Source: Aeromicrobium endophyticum (GTDB lineage Bacteria > Actinomycetota > Actinomycetes > Propionibacteriales > Nocardioidaceae). Taken from it: a DNA stretch of 64,000 nucleotides. The notes below the pieces were generated by a model, which did not search any database, had not been told where the DNA came from, and was given only the letters and a program-made list of their open reading frames with translations. How positions within the stretch are numbered: position 1 is the stretch's first letter; each line of letters opens with the position of its first letter. This document shows, one piece after another, positions 1-12,435 of this stretch. The DNA lies in NCBI RefSeq assembly GCF_003586285.1, contig NZ_QUBR01000001.1:2065382-2129381 (forward strand), read 5' to 3'. The position numbers and the translations under genes are program-made.

Positions 1-733
1 GGGTGGTCGACCGGTCGAGACCGATCGCGACGGTCGACCACGTCGGGTCGGTCCACACGGCCCGGCCGGCGTAGCCACGGGCGCTGAAGGCCGGGCCGTA
101 GAAGACGTGGCCGTTGCCGGCCGAGGCGTGAGCGGCGCCGCGCGGGGTGTCGCGGGCGGCGAACAGCACCAGGCCGAGCTGCTCGCCGGCGTGCCGGGAG
201 TCCGGGTCGGCCACGAAGCGGGTGATGCGCGGGCGGTAGACGTCCGCCACCGTGCGCGGGTCGAGCGCGGGCACGACGGAGTCGAAGTCGTCGGGCGCGT
301 ACGTGCGCCGCGGCAGCGACAGCCGCGAGTAGCGGTGCTCGAAAGCGAACCGCACGGCGGCGCAGGCCGCGGCGTCGACCGCCTCGCGACCGACGGCTGC
401 GATCGCCTCGGACGCTCCCGAGGTCGTGATTGCGCGGCACCAGTCGATCGTGCCGTCGGCGCCCACGACGCCGCGCGGCGCACCCGGCCAGGTGCCGCGT
501 GCCGAGTCAGGTGCGAGGTCGGGGCCCCGTGCGGGTGGGGTGGAGGCCGACGTGGCGGGCGAGGTCGAGGCGGGGGCGGCGGACGGCCCGGCTGCGGTCG
601 GCGCGGAGCGACGGTCGGACGAGCCGACCGACCCGTCGGGCGAGGCCAGCCCGAGGGCGACGCTGCCGAGCGCGACGGCGGCGACCGCACCGACCACCAG
701 TCTCGACGCCCGCGACCTCACGGCGATCAGCAT
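1..733 (-). CDS. Secreted or membrane-anchored hypothetical protein, C-terminus cut by window edge
   Basis: The frame is open from an ATG at 733 (complement) to the window edge, about 244 codons, so the C-terminus is missing. A short basic start is followed by a hydrophobic stretch (about residues 10-33) that looks like a signal anchor or signal peptide. Then comes a Ser/Ala/Pro/Thr-rich linker (about 35-70) and a globular part with two cysteines (in IDWCRAIT and AACAAVRF) that could form an extracytoplasmic disulfide. I recognise no family. It is divergent from the glycosyltransferase at 827, with a 93-bp shared upstream region. Export is inferred from the N-terminus only; the frame is supported by clean coding-like composition and absence of stops. 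Confidence 0.6.
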   Translation of the reverse strand, partial: MLIAVRSRASRLVVGAVAAVALGSVALGLASPDGSVGSSDRRSAPTAAGPSAAPASTSPATSASTPPARGPDLAPDSARGTWPGAPRGVVGADGTIDWCRAITTSGASEAIAAVGREAVDAAACAAVRFAFEHRYSRLSLPRRTYAPDDFDSVVPALDPRTVADVYRPRITRFVADPDSRHAGEQLGLVLFAARDTPRGAAHASAGNGHVFYGPAFSARGYAGRAVWTDPTWSTVAIGLDRSTT

Positions 734-826
734 AGGCGAGCAGGCGGGGTGTGACGGGTCGTGGCGGGTCCCACCGTGCGGGCACCGATTGCGTAGTCTT
801 CGGGGTGCCCGGCACCGAGGAGGAGC

Positions 827-3800
827 ATGTCGCCGTCGCCCAAGAGCCGCCTGCGCGGCGTCGCGCGCAAGGCACGTGAGGTCGTCGCGACGGACGACGG
901 CGCCGACGGCGGACTCGACGTCCGACGCGTGCTGGCCTCGGGCCTGTTCGACCCCTGGTACTACGCCCTGCAGACCCGCGTGGAGCAGGAGCCCGCAGCA
1001 GCCCTCGAGCACTACGTGCGGCACGGCGCCGCGGCCGGGATGCTGCCCAACCCGCTGACCGACGTCGATGCCACGGGCCTGACCCACGACCAGGTCGTCG
1101 CCGCGGTGCTCGACGGCTCGGCCCGCGCCTGGCCCTCCCGCGAGATCCTCGACGATCTCGAGCTCGTCGCGCTCGCCCCCGCGGCGGCCGACCACCCGGG
1201 CGGGCCGGTGGGCTTCTACCTGCAGCACGCGCGCGCAGGGGCTCCGGTGCCGCAGCTGGGCAAGTGGACGTGGAAGCGGTTCGTGCACCTGCGCACCCAG
1301 CAGTCGGCCGCAGTGGCGACGATCCTCGCGGCGGCCGTGCTCGACCGCGCCTACTACGAGGCCCAGGCCGGCCGCACCTTCGTCGACGACCGGTCCGCCG
1401 TCTGGCACTTCCTCGAGACGGGGGAGTCGCAGGCGCTGACGCTGTCGCCGCTGTACGAGCGGGCCTGGTACCGCAGCAAGGCCGGCGTCCGCATGCCGAT
1501 GACGTTCGTGCACCTGCTGCGCACCGGGCAGGTCGAGGGGGTGGCCGGCCCGCACTTCGACGGAGCGACGTACCTCGCGCTGGTCCCGCAGGCGGCCGAG
1601 CACCCCGGCGGGCCGCTGGGCCACTTCCTCGAGCACGCCGACGCCCGCACGCAGACGGTCCCCGAGCCGGGCTCCGGCATCGAGCCCACGACATGGGGCG
1701 ATCTCCGCGAGCGGCTCCTGGGCACCGCGGTCGAGACCGGACGGCAACAGGCACTGCTGCGTCCGCCGCCGACCACCGTGGCCCGGTGGTCCCTCGCGTC
1801 GGCACGCCCGCCGGCCCCCGGTGACGACGCCGGGGCAGTCGCGATCGTCGCCGACGCGGCCGAGTGGGGTCGCGGGCTGCCCGACACCCTGGCCACCGTG
1901 CTGGCCCAGGAGCACGTGCCGTGGACCCTGCGCGTCGCCGTCGCGGCCGACGTCCTCGACGGCTCGGCGCTGCACGACCTGGCTGGCGACCCGCGTGTCG
2001 TGCTGGTCCCGACCCGCGAGACGACGTGGGCCGGACGGGCCGGCGCGGTGCTCGCGACCGTCGACGAGCCCTGGACGATCGCCTGGCAGGCCAGCGAGTC
2101 GTGGTCGCCCGGGCTGCTCGGAGGTCTGCTGGCGCAGGCGCAGCCAGGCGTCCTCACGCACGCCGCCGCCGTCGACGAGGACGCCGGGCGCTGGTGGACG
2201 GAGCTGCCGGCGCGCGACTCCCTGCTCTGGGACGCTCCGCGCCCGCTGAGCGGCGTGCTGGCGCCGACCGACGACCTGCGCCGGGTCGGTGTCCGCTCCG
2301 AGGCCGACGACCGTTGGGACTGGGACGTCCTGCTGCGCCACGACCTCGCGACCCGCTTCGTCCCCTTCGTGGGGGTGCGCGGAAGCCGTCTGGGGCAGCG
2401 TCCGCTCGCGCCAGGACGCGCCAGCACGCACGAGCACGCGGCGCGTGCCGCCGACCTCGTCGACTGGGAGGGTGTCCGCGGCGAGGTGGGCCGTCGTGTC
2501 CGCGACCGGGTCTCGGTGCTGGTGGTGTCGCACGGCGACCGGCACCGCACGCGGCGTGCGGTCGACCGGGTGCTCGAGCACGCCGACCGCGACGTCGAGG
2601 TGGTCGTGGTCGACAACGGCTCCGCGCGCGAGGTGTCGTCCGTCCTCGCGTCGTGCTTCGCCTCCGACGCCCGGGTCTCGGTGCTGCGGATCGCCTCATC
2701 GGTCAACGAGTCGTCGGTGCTCGGCAGGGCCTTCGCCGCCTCGACGGGCGAGGTGGTCGTGATGGTCGGCCACGACACCGAGGTGCACGAGGGGTGGCTC
2801 GCCCCGCTCGTCGAGGCGGTGGGGGCGGACGACGTGCTGGCCGCCCAGCCGCTGCTGCTGACGGCCGACGACACGATCAGGTCGGCCGGCTGGATGTCGG
2901 CGGGCCCGCAGGTCGTGCCCGTGCCGCTGCTGGCCTCGCACCCGGTCGTCGACCTGCCCGAACCCATGCCGGCGCCCGACGCCGTCAGCGCCGCCGGCCT
3001 GGCGGTCCGGGCCGAGGTGCTGGCCTCGGTCGACGGTCTCGACCCGACGTTCGACGACCTGGCCGACGTCGACCTGTGCCTGCGGCTGGCCGACCGTCGG
3101 GCCGGCCGCTTCGCGACCGTCACGGCCTCGCGGATCAGCCGGCGGGCCCGGTCACCGCTGGGTGAGGCGTCCGAGCCCGACCAGCTGAGGCTGCTCGACC
3201 GGTGGGGCGGACGTCTGCCGGCCGTCCGGCCCGACGCCTGGCAGCGCACGGGGCTGACGCTGGCCGGCTTCGCGCCGGGGCCGGGCCTGCCCGAGAGCCG
3301 TCGCCGCACCACGTCGGCCCCCGTGCTGGCGCGGCCCGCGCGGCTCGTCGAGGACGGTCCCGCGGCCGGCCTGCCGCGCCTGCGGTGGGCGGTCAAGATC
3401 GCGGCGCAGGGCGGCCCCCACGGAGACGTCTGGGGCGACACCTACTTTGCCGACGACCTCGTGCGCAGCCTGCGTGCGTGGGGCCAGGAGGCCTTCGTCG
3501 ACCGTCGTGGTGCGCACCAGCGACCCGGCGTCGACCACCTCGACGACGTCACGCTGACCCTGCGAGGACGCTGGCCGGCGGTGGCGCAGCCGGGCGCGAC
3601 CAACGTCCTGTGGGTCATCAGCCACCCCGACGAGGTGCCGGTCGACGAGCTGCGTCAGGGCTTCGACCTGGTCTACTCGGCGGGCCGCGCCTGGGCCGAC
3701 CAGGCGTCCGCCGAGACCGGGCGCGAGGTGCGCACGCTGCTGCAGGCCACCGATGCCGGACGTTTCACCCCCGAGGGCGAGGCCATGCCCGGCGTCGGAA

Positions 3801-4297
3801 CGCTGTTCGTCGGCCGCACGCGCAAGGTCATGCGTCCCGTGGTCGGCGACGCCGCGGCCGCGGGCGCCGACCTGACGGTCTTCGGCGACGGGTGGGAGCA
3901 GTTCATCGACCCCACCCACGTGGCGGCCGACCACCTCGACAACGAGCGCGTGCCGGCGGCGTACCGCGGTGCCCGCATCGTCCTCAACGACCACTGGCCC
4001 GACATGGCGCGCCTGGGGTTCTATTCCAACCGGCTCTTCGACGCCGTGGCCGCCGGTGCGCGGGTCGTCAGCGACCGGGCCGACGGGCTCGAGGACGTCC
4101 TCGGTCCGTCGGCACGCACGTACGGCTCGCTCGACGAGCTGCGGGCACTCCTCGACCCCGGGTCGTCGTTGTGGCCGGGTGCCGACGTGCTGGCGTCCAA
4201 CGCGGCCCGGGTCGCGGCCCAGCACTCTTTCGACGCACGGGCCAGGGTGCTGCTGGCCGACGTGCTCGACGCACGCGGCGTCACGCACGATCTCTGA
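827..4297 (+). CDS. Large multi-domain glycosyltransferase (GT2 domain plus C-terminal GT1/GT4-like domain)
   Basis: A 1156-residue protein with start ATG preceded by GAGGAGGA. Residues about 1-290 carry degenerate repeats with aromatic FDPWYY / DRAYY / YERAWY signatures and HYVRHG-like ends, of the kind found at the N-terminus of large cell-envelope glycosyltransferases. Residues about 560-770 form a GT-A family 2 fold starting SVLVVSHG, with a VVVVDNGS nucleotide-sugar strand and DVDLCLRLAD. Residues about 850-1150 resemble a GT-B acceptor-modifying domain ending in FYSNRLFDAVAAGARVVS followed by DGLEDVLG. It probably transfers two sugars of a surface glycan from nucleotide sugars at the cytoplasmic face. 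dTDP-rhamnose genes 2 kb downstream make rhamnose a plausible donor (inference). Substrate unknown. Confidence 0.8.
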   Translation: MSPSPKSRLRGVARKAREVVATDDGADGGLDVRRVLASGLFDPWYYALQTRVEQEPAAALEHYVRHGAAAGMLPNPLTDVDATGLTHDQVVAAVLDGSARAWPSREILDDLELVALAPAAADHPGGPVGFYLQHARAGAPVPQLGKWTWKRFVHLRTQQSAAVATILAAAVLDRAYYEAQAGRTFVDDRSAVWHFLETGESQALTLSPLYERAWYRSKAGVRMPMTFVHLLRTGQVEGVAGPHFDGATYLALVPQAAEHPGGPLGHFLEHADARTQTVPEPGSGIEPTTWGDLRERLLGTAVETGRQQALLRPPPTTVARWSLASARPPAPGDDAGAVAIVADAAEWGRGLPDTLATVLAQEHVPWTLRVAVAADVLDGSALHDLAGDPRVVLVPTRETTWAGRAGAVLATVDEPWTIAWQASESWSPGLLGGLLAQAQPGVLTHAAAVDEDAGRWWTELPARDSLLWDAPRPLSGVLAPTDDLRRVGVRSEADDRWDWDVLLRHDLATRFVPFVGVRGSRLGQRPLAPGRASTHEHAARAADLVDWEGVRGEVGRRVRDRVSVLVVSHGDRHRTRRAVDRVLEHADRDVEVVVVDNGSAREVSSVLASCFASDARVSVLRIASSVNESSVLGRAFAASTGEVVVMVGHDTEVHEGWLAPLVEAVGADDVLAAQPLLLTADDTIRSAGWMSAGPQVVPVPLLASHPVVDLPEPMPAPDAVSAAGLAVRAEVLASVDGLDPTFDDLADVDLCLRLADRRAGRFATVTASRISRRARSPLGEASEPDQLRLLDRWGGRLPAVRPDAWQRTGLTLAGFAPGPGLPESRRRTTSAPVLARPARLVEDGPAAGLPRLRWAVKIAAQGGPHGDVWGDTYFADDLVRSLRAWGQEAFVDRRGAHQRPGVDHLDDVTLTLRGRWPAVAQPGATNVLWVISHPDEVPVDELRQGFDLVYSAGRAWADQASAETGREVRTLLQATDAGRFTPEGEAMPGVGTLFVGRTRKVMRPVVGDAAAAGADLTVFGDGWEQFIDPTHVAADHLDNERVPAAYRGARIVLNDHWPDMARLGFYSNRLFDAVAAGARVVSDRADGLEDVLGPSARTYGSLDELRALLDPGSSLWPGADVLASNAARVAAQHSFDARARVLLADVLDARGVTHDL

Positions 4298-4318
4298 GGT
4301 GCGCGGAGGAGTACGCAG

Positions 4319-4364
4319 ACAGATCTGGGTTCGTCCGCGCCGGCGCGGACGAACCCAGATCTGT
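4319..4364. repeat. 46-bp perfect palindrome between convergent genes
   Basis: Bases 4319-4341 (beginning ACAGATCTGGGTTCG) are the exact reverse complement of 4342-4364, with no central spacer. It lies 21 bp after the glycosyltransferase stop and 17 bp from the citrate synthase stop, so it could act as a bidirectional terminator, although no T-run follows on either strand. Perfect length and sequence style also resemble the palindromic repeat elements elsewhere in this window. Which role applies cannot be decided from one copy. Confidence 0.85.
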
Positions 4365-4381
4365 GGGTCAAGCGTGGACGG

Positions 4382-5488
4382 TCAGGCGTTGGCCCACTCG
4401 GGGTTCCAGCCCTCGACCTCGTCGGCGCCGCGCGAGGCGGGGCCGGTGTAGATCGCGGACGGGCGGATGAGGCGTCCGGTGCGCTTCTGCTCGAGGATGT
4501 GCGCGCTCCAGCCGGCCGTGCGGGCCGACGTGAACATCGCGGTGAACATGTGCGGCGGGATCTCGGCGTAGTCGAGCACGATCGCGGCCCAGAACTCGAC
4601 GTTGGTCTCGAGCACACGGTCGGGGCGACGCTCCTTGAGCTCCTTGAGCGCGGCCTCCTCGAGCGCGATGGCGACCTCGGCGCGGGGGGCGTTGAGCTCC
4701 TTGGCCGTGCGACGCAGCGTGCGGGCGCGGGGGTCCTGCGCACGGTAGACGCGGTGGCCGAAGCCCATCAGACGCTCGCCGGAGTCGAGCAGGCCCTTGA
4801 CGTACTTGGTGGCGTCGCCGGACTTCTCGACCTCCTCGATCATGGTCAGCACACGGGCCGGGGCCCCGCCGTGCAGGGGGCCCGACATCGCGCCCACGGC
4901 GCCCGAGAGTGCGGCGGCCGCATCGGCGCCGGTGGAGGCGATGACGCGGGCCGTGAACGTCGAGGCGTTCATGCCGTGCTCGGCCGCCGAGACCCAGTAG
5001 GCGTCGATCGCCTTGGCGTGGTCGGGGTTGACCTCGCCGCGCCAGCGGGTGAGGAAGCGCTCGGTGATCGTGCCGGCCTTGTCGACCTCGCTCTGCGGCA
5101 CGAACGGCTGCCCGACGCCGCGCGCAGCCTGGGCGACGTACGACAGCACCATGACAGCGGCGCGGGCGAGGTCGTCGCGGGCCTGCACGTCGTCGATGTC
5201 GTACAGCTGCTTCATGCCCCACGCGGGCGCGGTCAGCGCGATCGCGCTCTGCACGTCGGCGCGGATGTCGCCGGAGTGGACGGGGATCGGGAACGGCTCG
5301 GCGGGCGGGAGGCCGGGCTCGTACGTCCCGTCGACCAACAGGCCCCAGATCTTCTCGAAGGGGACGCGGCCGACGAGGTCGTCGATGTCGACGCCGCGAT
5401 AGCGAAGTGCGGACCCTTCCTTGTCGGGTTCGGCGATCTCGCTCTCGAACGCGATGACGCCCTCTAGTCCGTGGTGCACTTCAGTCAT
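4382..5488 (-). CDS. citA: Citrate synthase 2 (citA-like)
   Basis: Condenses oxaloacetate with acetyl-CoA, first step of the TCA cycle. The 368-residue length matches the short actinobacterial type (M. tuberculosis CitA is similar). Catalytic elements are visible: EHGMNAST (about residue 168), GPLHGGAP (about 206) and GFGHRVYRA (about 244). The usual third catalytic position reads NVEFWAA (about 296), i.e. Glu where E. coli-type enzymes have Asp; I believe this is normal for the short actinobacterial group. Start chosen at the ATG giving MTEVHHGLEG; an in-frame ATG three codons upstream (5497) with a better-spaced purine run is the alternative. Divergent from pdxH with under 40 bp between starts. 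A methylcitrate synthase side activity cannot be excluded. Confidence 0.93.
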   Translation of the reverse strand: MTEVHHGLEGVIAFESEIAEPDKEGSALRYRGVDIDDLVGRVPFEKIWGLLVDGTYEPGLPPAEPFPIPVHSGDIRADVQSAIALTAPAWGMKQLYDIDDVQARDDLARAAVMVLSYVAQAARGVGQPFVPQSEVDKAGTITERFLTRWRGEVNPDHAKAIDAYWVSAAEHGMNASTFTARVIASTGADAAAALSGAVGAMSGPLHGGAPARVLTMIEEVEKSGDATKYVKGLLDSGERLMGFGHRVYRAQDPRARTLRRTAKELNAPRAEVAIALEEAALKELKERRPDRVLETNVEFWAAIVLDYAEIPPHMFTAMFTSARTAGWSAHILEQKRTGRLIRPSAIYTGPASRGADEVEGWNPEWANA

Positions 5489-5524
5489 GCCTCGCATTCT
5501 GCCCTGCGCCGATACGGTGGGCAC

Positions 5525-6172
5525 ATGGAGACCCCCGATCTGGCACGGATGAGGTCGGAGTACGCCCGCGACGGGCTCGACGAGTCGGCCGCTGGCGACG
5601 ATCCCGTGGACCTGTTCACGCGCTGGCTCGACGACGCCGTCGCCGCGGGGGTGCACGAGCCCAACGCGATGGCGCTGGCCACCGCGACGCCCGACGGACG
5701 CCCGTCGTCGCGCATCGTGCTGCTCAAGGGCTTCGACGCGTCGGGGCTGGTCTTCTTCACCGGCTACGGCTCCCGCAAGGGCCGCGAGCTCGCCGCCAAC
5801 CCGTTCGCTGCCGCCACGATGCTGTGGCACCCGTTGCAGCGCCAGGTACGCGTCGAGGGCGCGGTCAGCCAGGTGCCCGCCGCCGCGTCGGACGCCTACT
5901 TCGCCTCGCGGCCGCGCGGCTCGCAGATCGGGGCGGTCGCGTCGCCGCAGTCACAGGCCATCGACGACCGCGCCGTGCTCGAGCAGCGCGTGGCCCAGGT
6001 CGAGCAGCAGTTCGCCGGCCACGACGTCGAGCGTCCGGCCGAGTGGGGCGGCTACCGGATCGCACTCGACTCGATCGAGTTCTGGCAGGGGCGCGTCGGC
6101 CGGCTGCACGACCGGCTGCGCTTCGTGCGCTCCCCCGACGACACGTGGGCGCGGGAGCGGCTCGCGCCCTGA
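5525..6172 (+). CDS. pdxH: Pyridoxamine 5'-phosphate oxidase
   Basis: FMN enzyme oxidising pyridoxine/pyridoxamine 5'-phosphate to pyridoxal 5'-phosphate. The 215 residues match the family. Visible signatures: RIVLLKGFDASGLVFFTGY (FMN site, about residues 62-80), SRKGRELAANP, HPLQRQVRVEG, SRPRGSQIGAVASPQSQ, and the C-terminal dimerisation/active-site stretch GRVGRLHDRLRF. Start ATG at METPDLARMR; upstream in-frame extension would run into the citrate synthase promoter. Cytosolic. The next gene is convergent, 21 bp away. Confidence 0.95.
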   Translation: METPDLARMRSEYARDGLDESAAGDDPVDLFTRWLDDAVAAGVHEPNAMALATATPDGRPSSRIVLLKGFDASGLVFFTGYGSRKGRELAANPFAAATMLWHPLQRQVRVEGAVSQVPAAASDAYFASRPRGSQIGAVASPQSQAIDDRAVLEQRVAQVEQQFAGHDVERPAEWGGYRIALDSIEFWQGRVGRLHDRLRFVRSPDDTWARERLAP

Positions 6173-6193
6173 ACCGCTCGGAGCGGTGTGGGG

Positions 6194-10180
<3,987 letters not shown>

Positions 10181-10182
10181 CG

Positions 10183-10464
10183 TCACAGGACGACGAGAGC
10201 GGTCACGACCGCCGGCAGCAGGCCGCACGCGAGCCACGGCGACACCGGCGGTCGGCGGTGGACGAGCCGGATGGCGGCCAGCGCGAGCACACCGAGCGCC
10301 GCCATGACGACCATCAGCAGGATCGCGTCGGACCGGCGGTCCTCGTCGACGATCGTGTGGCTCACGGCGGCGAGGGCGCCGAGCGGGAACGAGGCGACGG
10401 CCAGGATCAGGAACGAGACGACCCAGCGCTGGACCTGCTCGATGCTGAGCTCCCGGACGGACAT
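10183..10464 (-). CDS. Small three-helix membrane protein, unknown function
   Basis: 93 residues, ATG start, with three predicted membrane helices (about residues 13-35, 45-65 and 72-92) and a basic RLVHRRP loop between the last two. No recognised domain. Convergent with the DedA gene, two bases between stops. Coding-strand choice rests on the hydrophobic pattern and typical codon composition. Confidence 0.6.
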   Translation of the reverse strand: MSVRELSIEQVQRWVVSFLILAVASFPLGALAAVSHTIVDEDRRSDAILLMVVMAALGVLALAAIRLVHRRPPVSPWLACGLLPAVVTALVVL

Positions 10465-10513
10465 GGGCCCAGTGTCGCGGTCGTGGCGACGACGTGCGCC
10501 GGCGGTGCCGGTC

Positions 10514-10978
10514 TCAGCCCGTGACGAGGACGTCGCCGGGCGCGACCTCGTGGCCCGCGCCGCAGCGCACCTCGACCGCGATCTCGGCGCCGCACCCGTC
10601 GTGCGTCGCGACGGGGCTCCAGTCGCGCGGCGCGTGCTTGCTGCCCCACGCGGCCAGCCCGATCAGCACCGGCACCAGGTCGGTGCCGCTGTCGGTGAGG
10701 ACGTACTCGTGGCGCGTGCGCTGGCCGGCCTCGCGGTAGGGCCGGCGCTCCAGCAGCCCCGCCGTCACCAGCTCGCGCAGCCGCGCGGACGTGATGGCGT
10801 CGCTGAGGCCCACACGGGTCGCGAAGTCGTCGAAGCGGGTCGTGCCGTACCAGGCCTCGCGCAGCAGCAACATCGCCGAGCGTGTGCCGACGACCTGCAT
10901 CGTGCGGTCGATGGGACACAGGTCCCCCGGAGCGCGGCGGTCGGGGCGGGCGAGTCTTCCGGCGACGTGAGCGGGCAT
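10514..10978 (-). CDS. HxlR-type winged-helix transcriptional regulator
   Basis: 154 residues. The winged helix has the hallmark HxlR layout: CPIDRTMQVVGTRSAMLLLREAW near residue 22, then RFDDFATRVGLSDAITSARLRELVTAGLLERRPY. Unusually it continues into a roughly 30-residue C-terminal tail with two cysteines (DGCGAE, VRCGAGH) and a histidine that could bind metal or sense redox state (inference). Divergent from an MFS exporter with an inverted repeat in the 59-bp gap, so it very likely controls that exporter and itself. Confidence 0.85.
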   Translation of the reverse strand: MPAHVAGRLARPDRRAPGDLCPIDRTMQVVGTRSAMLLLREAWYGTTRFDDFATRVGLSDAITSARLRELVTAGLLERRPYREAGQRTRHEYVLTDSGTDLVPVLIGLAAWGSKHAPRDWSPVATHDGCGAEIAVEVRCGAGHEVAPGDVLVTG

Positions 10979-10994
10979 CGTCTGATGATACGCG

Positions 10995-11024
10995 ACTGGC
11001 TAGGCAAAACCATAGTCAGCCAGT
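10995..11024. promoter_or_regulatory. Inverted-repeat operator between hxlR-type regulator and MFS exporter
   Basis: ACTGGCT (10995-11001) and AGCCAGT (11018-11024) form an exact 7-bp inverted repeat with a 16-bp AT-richer centre, and TGGCTA recurs at 11033-11038 directly at the exporter start. It occupies most of the 59 bp between the divergent start codons. A -10-like TATCAT lies on the complement just upstream of the regulator ATG. The natural reading is the regulator's binding site; not experimentally shown. Confidence 0.6.
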
Positions 11025-11037
11025 AAGGTGTCTGGCT

Positions 11038-12435
11038 ATGCCAAGCTCAAGTCAGCGGACGCGCCTGATCGTCCTCGCGACCATCGGTGCCGCCTTCATG
11101 TCCAGCCTCGACCTCTTCGTCGTCAACGTGGCCTTCGACGACATCGGTCGAGACCTGCGCGTGGGATCGGTCGGCGGCCCGACACCGGCCGACCTCAGCT
11201 GGGTGCTCAGTGCCTACGCCGTGACGTTCGCGGCGCTGCTGGTGCCGTTCGGACGGCTGGCCGACCGCTACGGCCGCAAGCGCATGTTCGTCGGCGGCCT
11301 GACGCTCTTCGTCGCGGCCAGCGTGGCGTGCGCACTCAGCGCCGGGGTGTGGGCTTTGGTGGCCTTCCGGGTGCTGCAGGCGGCCGGCGCCGCCGCCATG
11401 ACGCCGACGAGCCTGGGCATCCTGATGGGGGCGCTGCCGCCCGAGCGGCGGGTCGGCGCGGTCCGGCTGTGGGCTGCGACCGGGGCCCTGGCCGCGGCGT
11501 TCGGGCCGTCCGTCGGGGGAGTGCTCGCGCAGCTGTCGTGGCACTGGGTGTTCCTGATCAACCTGCCGATCGGCCTGGTGCTCCTGTGGCTCGCGGTCAC
11601 GGCGGTCGAGGACGTCCGTCCCGACGGCGACGCGGTGCGCCCCGACCTGGTCGGAGCGGCCGTGCTCGCCGGAGCCGTGGGCCTGCTCGCCCTGGGCCTG
11701 ACCAAGAGCAACGACTGGGGCTGGGCCAGCAGCCGAACCGTCTGGTCGCTGGCCGGTGCCGTCGTGCTGACCGCCGTCTTCGCGTGGCAGTCGGCACGGC
11801 ACGTGTCGCCCGTGATCCACCCGGCACTGCTGCGCGTCGCCTCGTTCCGCTACGCCAACCTGGCGATGCTGGTGTTCAACATCGCCTTCGCGGCACAGCT
11901 GTTGGTCGGCATCCTGTGGCTGCAGCAGATCTGGGGCTACTCCGCGCTGCGGACGGGGTTCGCGGTCGCTGTCGGGCCGCTCCTGGTGCCCGTGACGGCT
12001 GCCTTGACGCATCGCCTGCTGCCGACGACCAGCCATGCCCGACTGGTGGCCGTCGGCTCGATCGTGTGCGCGCTGGGCAACGTCTACCTCGTCGTCGCGA
12101 TGGGGTCCGAGCCCGACTACCTGACGGGGTACCTCCCGGGGTGGGCCCTCGGAGGCATCGGCGTCGGGTTCGCCCTGCCCAACCTGATGGCGGGTGGCAC
12201 GCGCGACCTGCCGCCCGATCAGTCGGCCACGGGCAGCGCGATCGTGACGATGGCCCGGCAGATCGGGTTCGTGATCGGCATCAGCATCCTGTTCGCGATC
12301 GTCGGCAGCGCGCAGGGTCTCGCCGCGCAGGACGGTTTCGTCACCACGTGGTGGGTGGCAGCGGGAGCACTCGTCGGTGCCGCCGTCCTCGCGCTCGGCA
12401 TGTCGGCCACGACCCGCGAGTCGGTCGCCGCATGA
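11038..12435 (+). CDS. MFS drug efflux transporter, DHA2 (EmrB/QacA) type
   Basis: 465 residues with about 13-14 hydrophobic helices. DHA2 marks are present: helix-1 LDLFVVNVAFDDIGRDL, motif A GRLADRYGRKRMF (residues about 68-80), and a GPSVGGVLAQLSWHWVFLINLPIG motif-C block near residue 155-180. Proton-driven export of hydrophobic compounds across the cytoplasmic membrane is the expected role. Start ATG at 11038 is preceded by AAGGTG at 11025. It is coupled by an ATGA overlap to a thioesterase-like gene and divergent from the HxlR regulator that probably represses it. Confidence 0.9.
   Translation: MPSSSQRTRLIVLATIGAAFMSSLDLFVVNVAFDDIGRDLRVGSVGGPTPADLSWVLSAYAVTFAALLVPFGRLADRYGRKRMFVGGLTLFVAASVACALSAGVWALVAFRVLQAAGAAAMTPTSLGILMGALPPERRVGAVRLWAATGALAAAFGPSVGGVLAQLSWHWVFLINLPIGLVLLWLAVTAVEDVRPDGDAVRPDLVGAAVLAGAVGLLALGLTKSNDWGWASSRTVWSLAGAVVLTAVFAWQSARHVSPVIHPALLRVASFRYANLAMLVFNIAFAAQLLVGILWLQQIWGYSALRTGFAVAVGPLLVPVTAALTHRLLPTTSHARLVAVGSIVCALGNVYLVVAMGSEPDYLTGYLPGWALGGIGVGFALPNLMAGGTRDLPPDQSATGSAIVTMARQIGFVIGISILFAIVGSAQGLAAQDGFVTTWWVAAGALVGAAVLALGMSATTRESVAA

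Noticed and set aside
4382..5830. Citrate synthase frame extending upstream to 5830
   Set aside because: The extension overlaps pdxH on the opposite strand and shows no citrate synthase homology; the family N-terminus is at MTEVHHGLEG.
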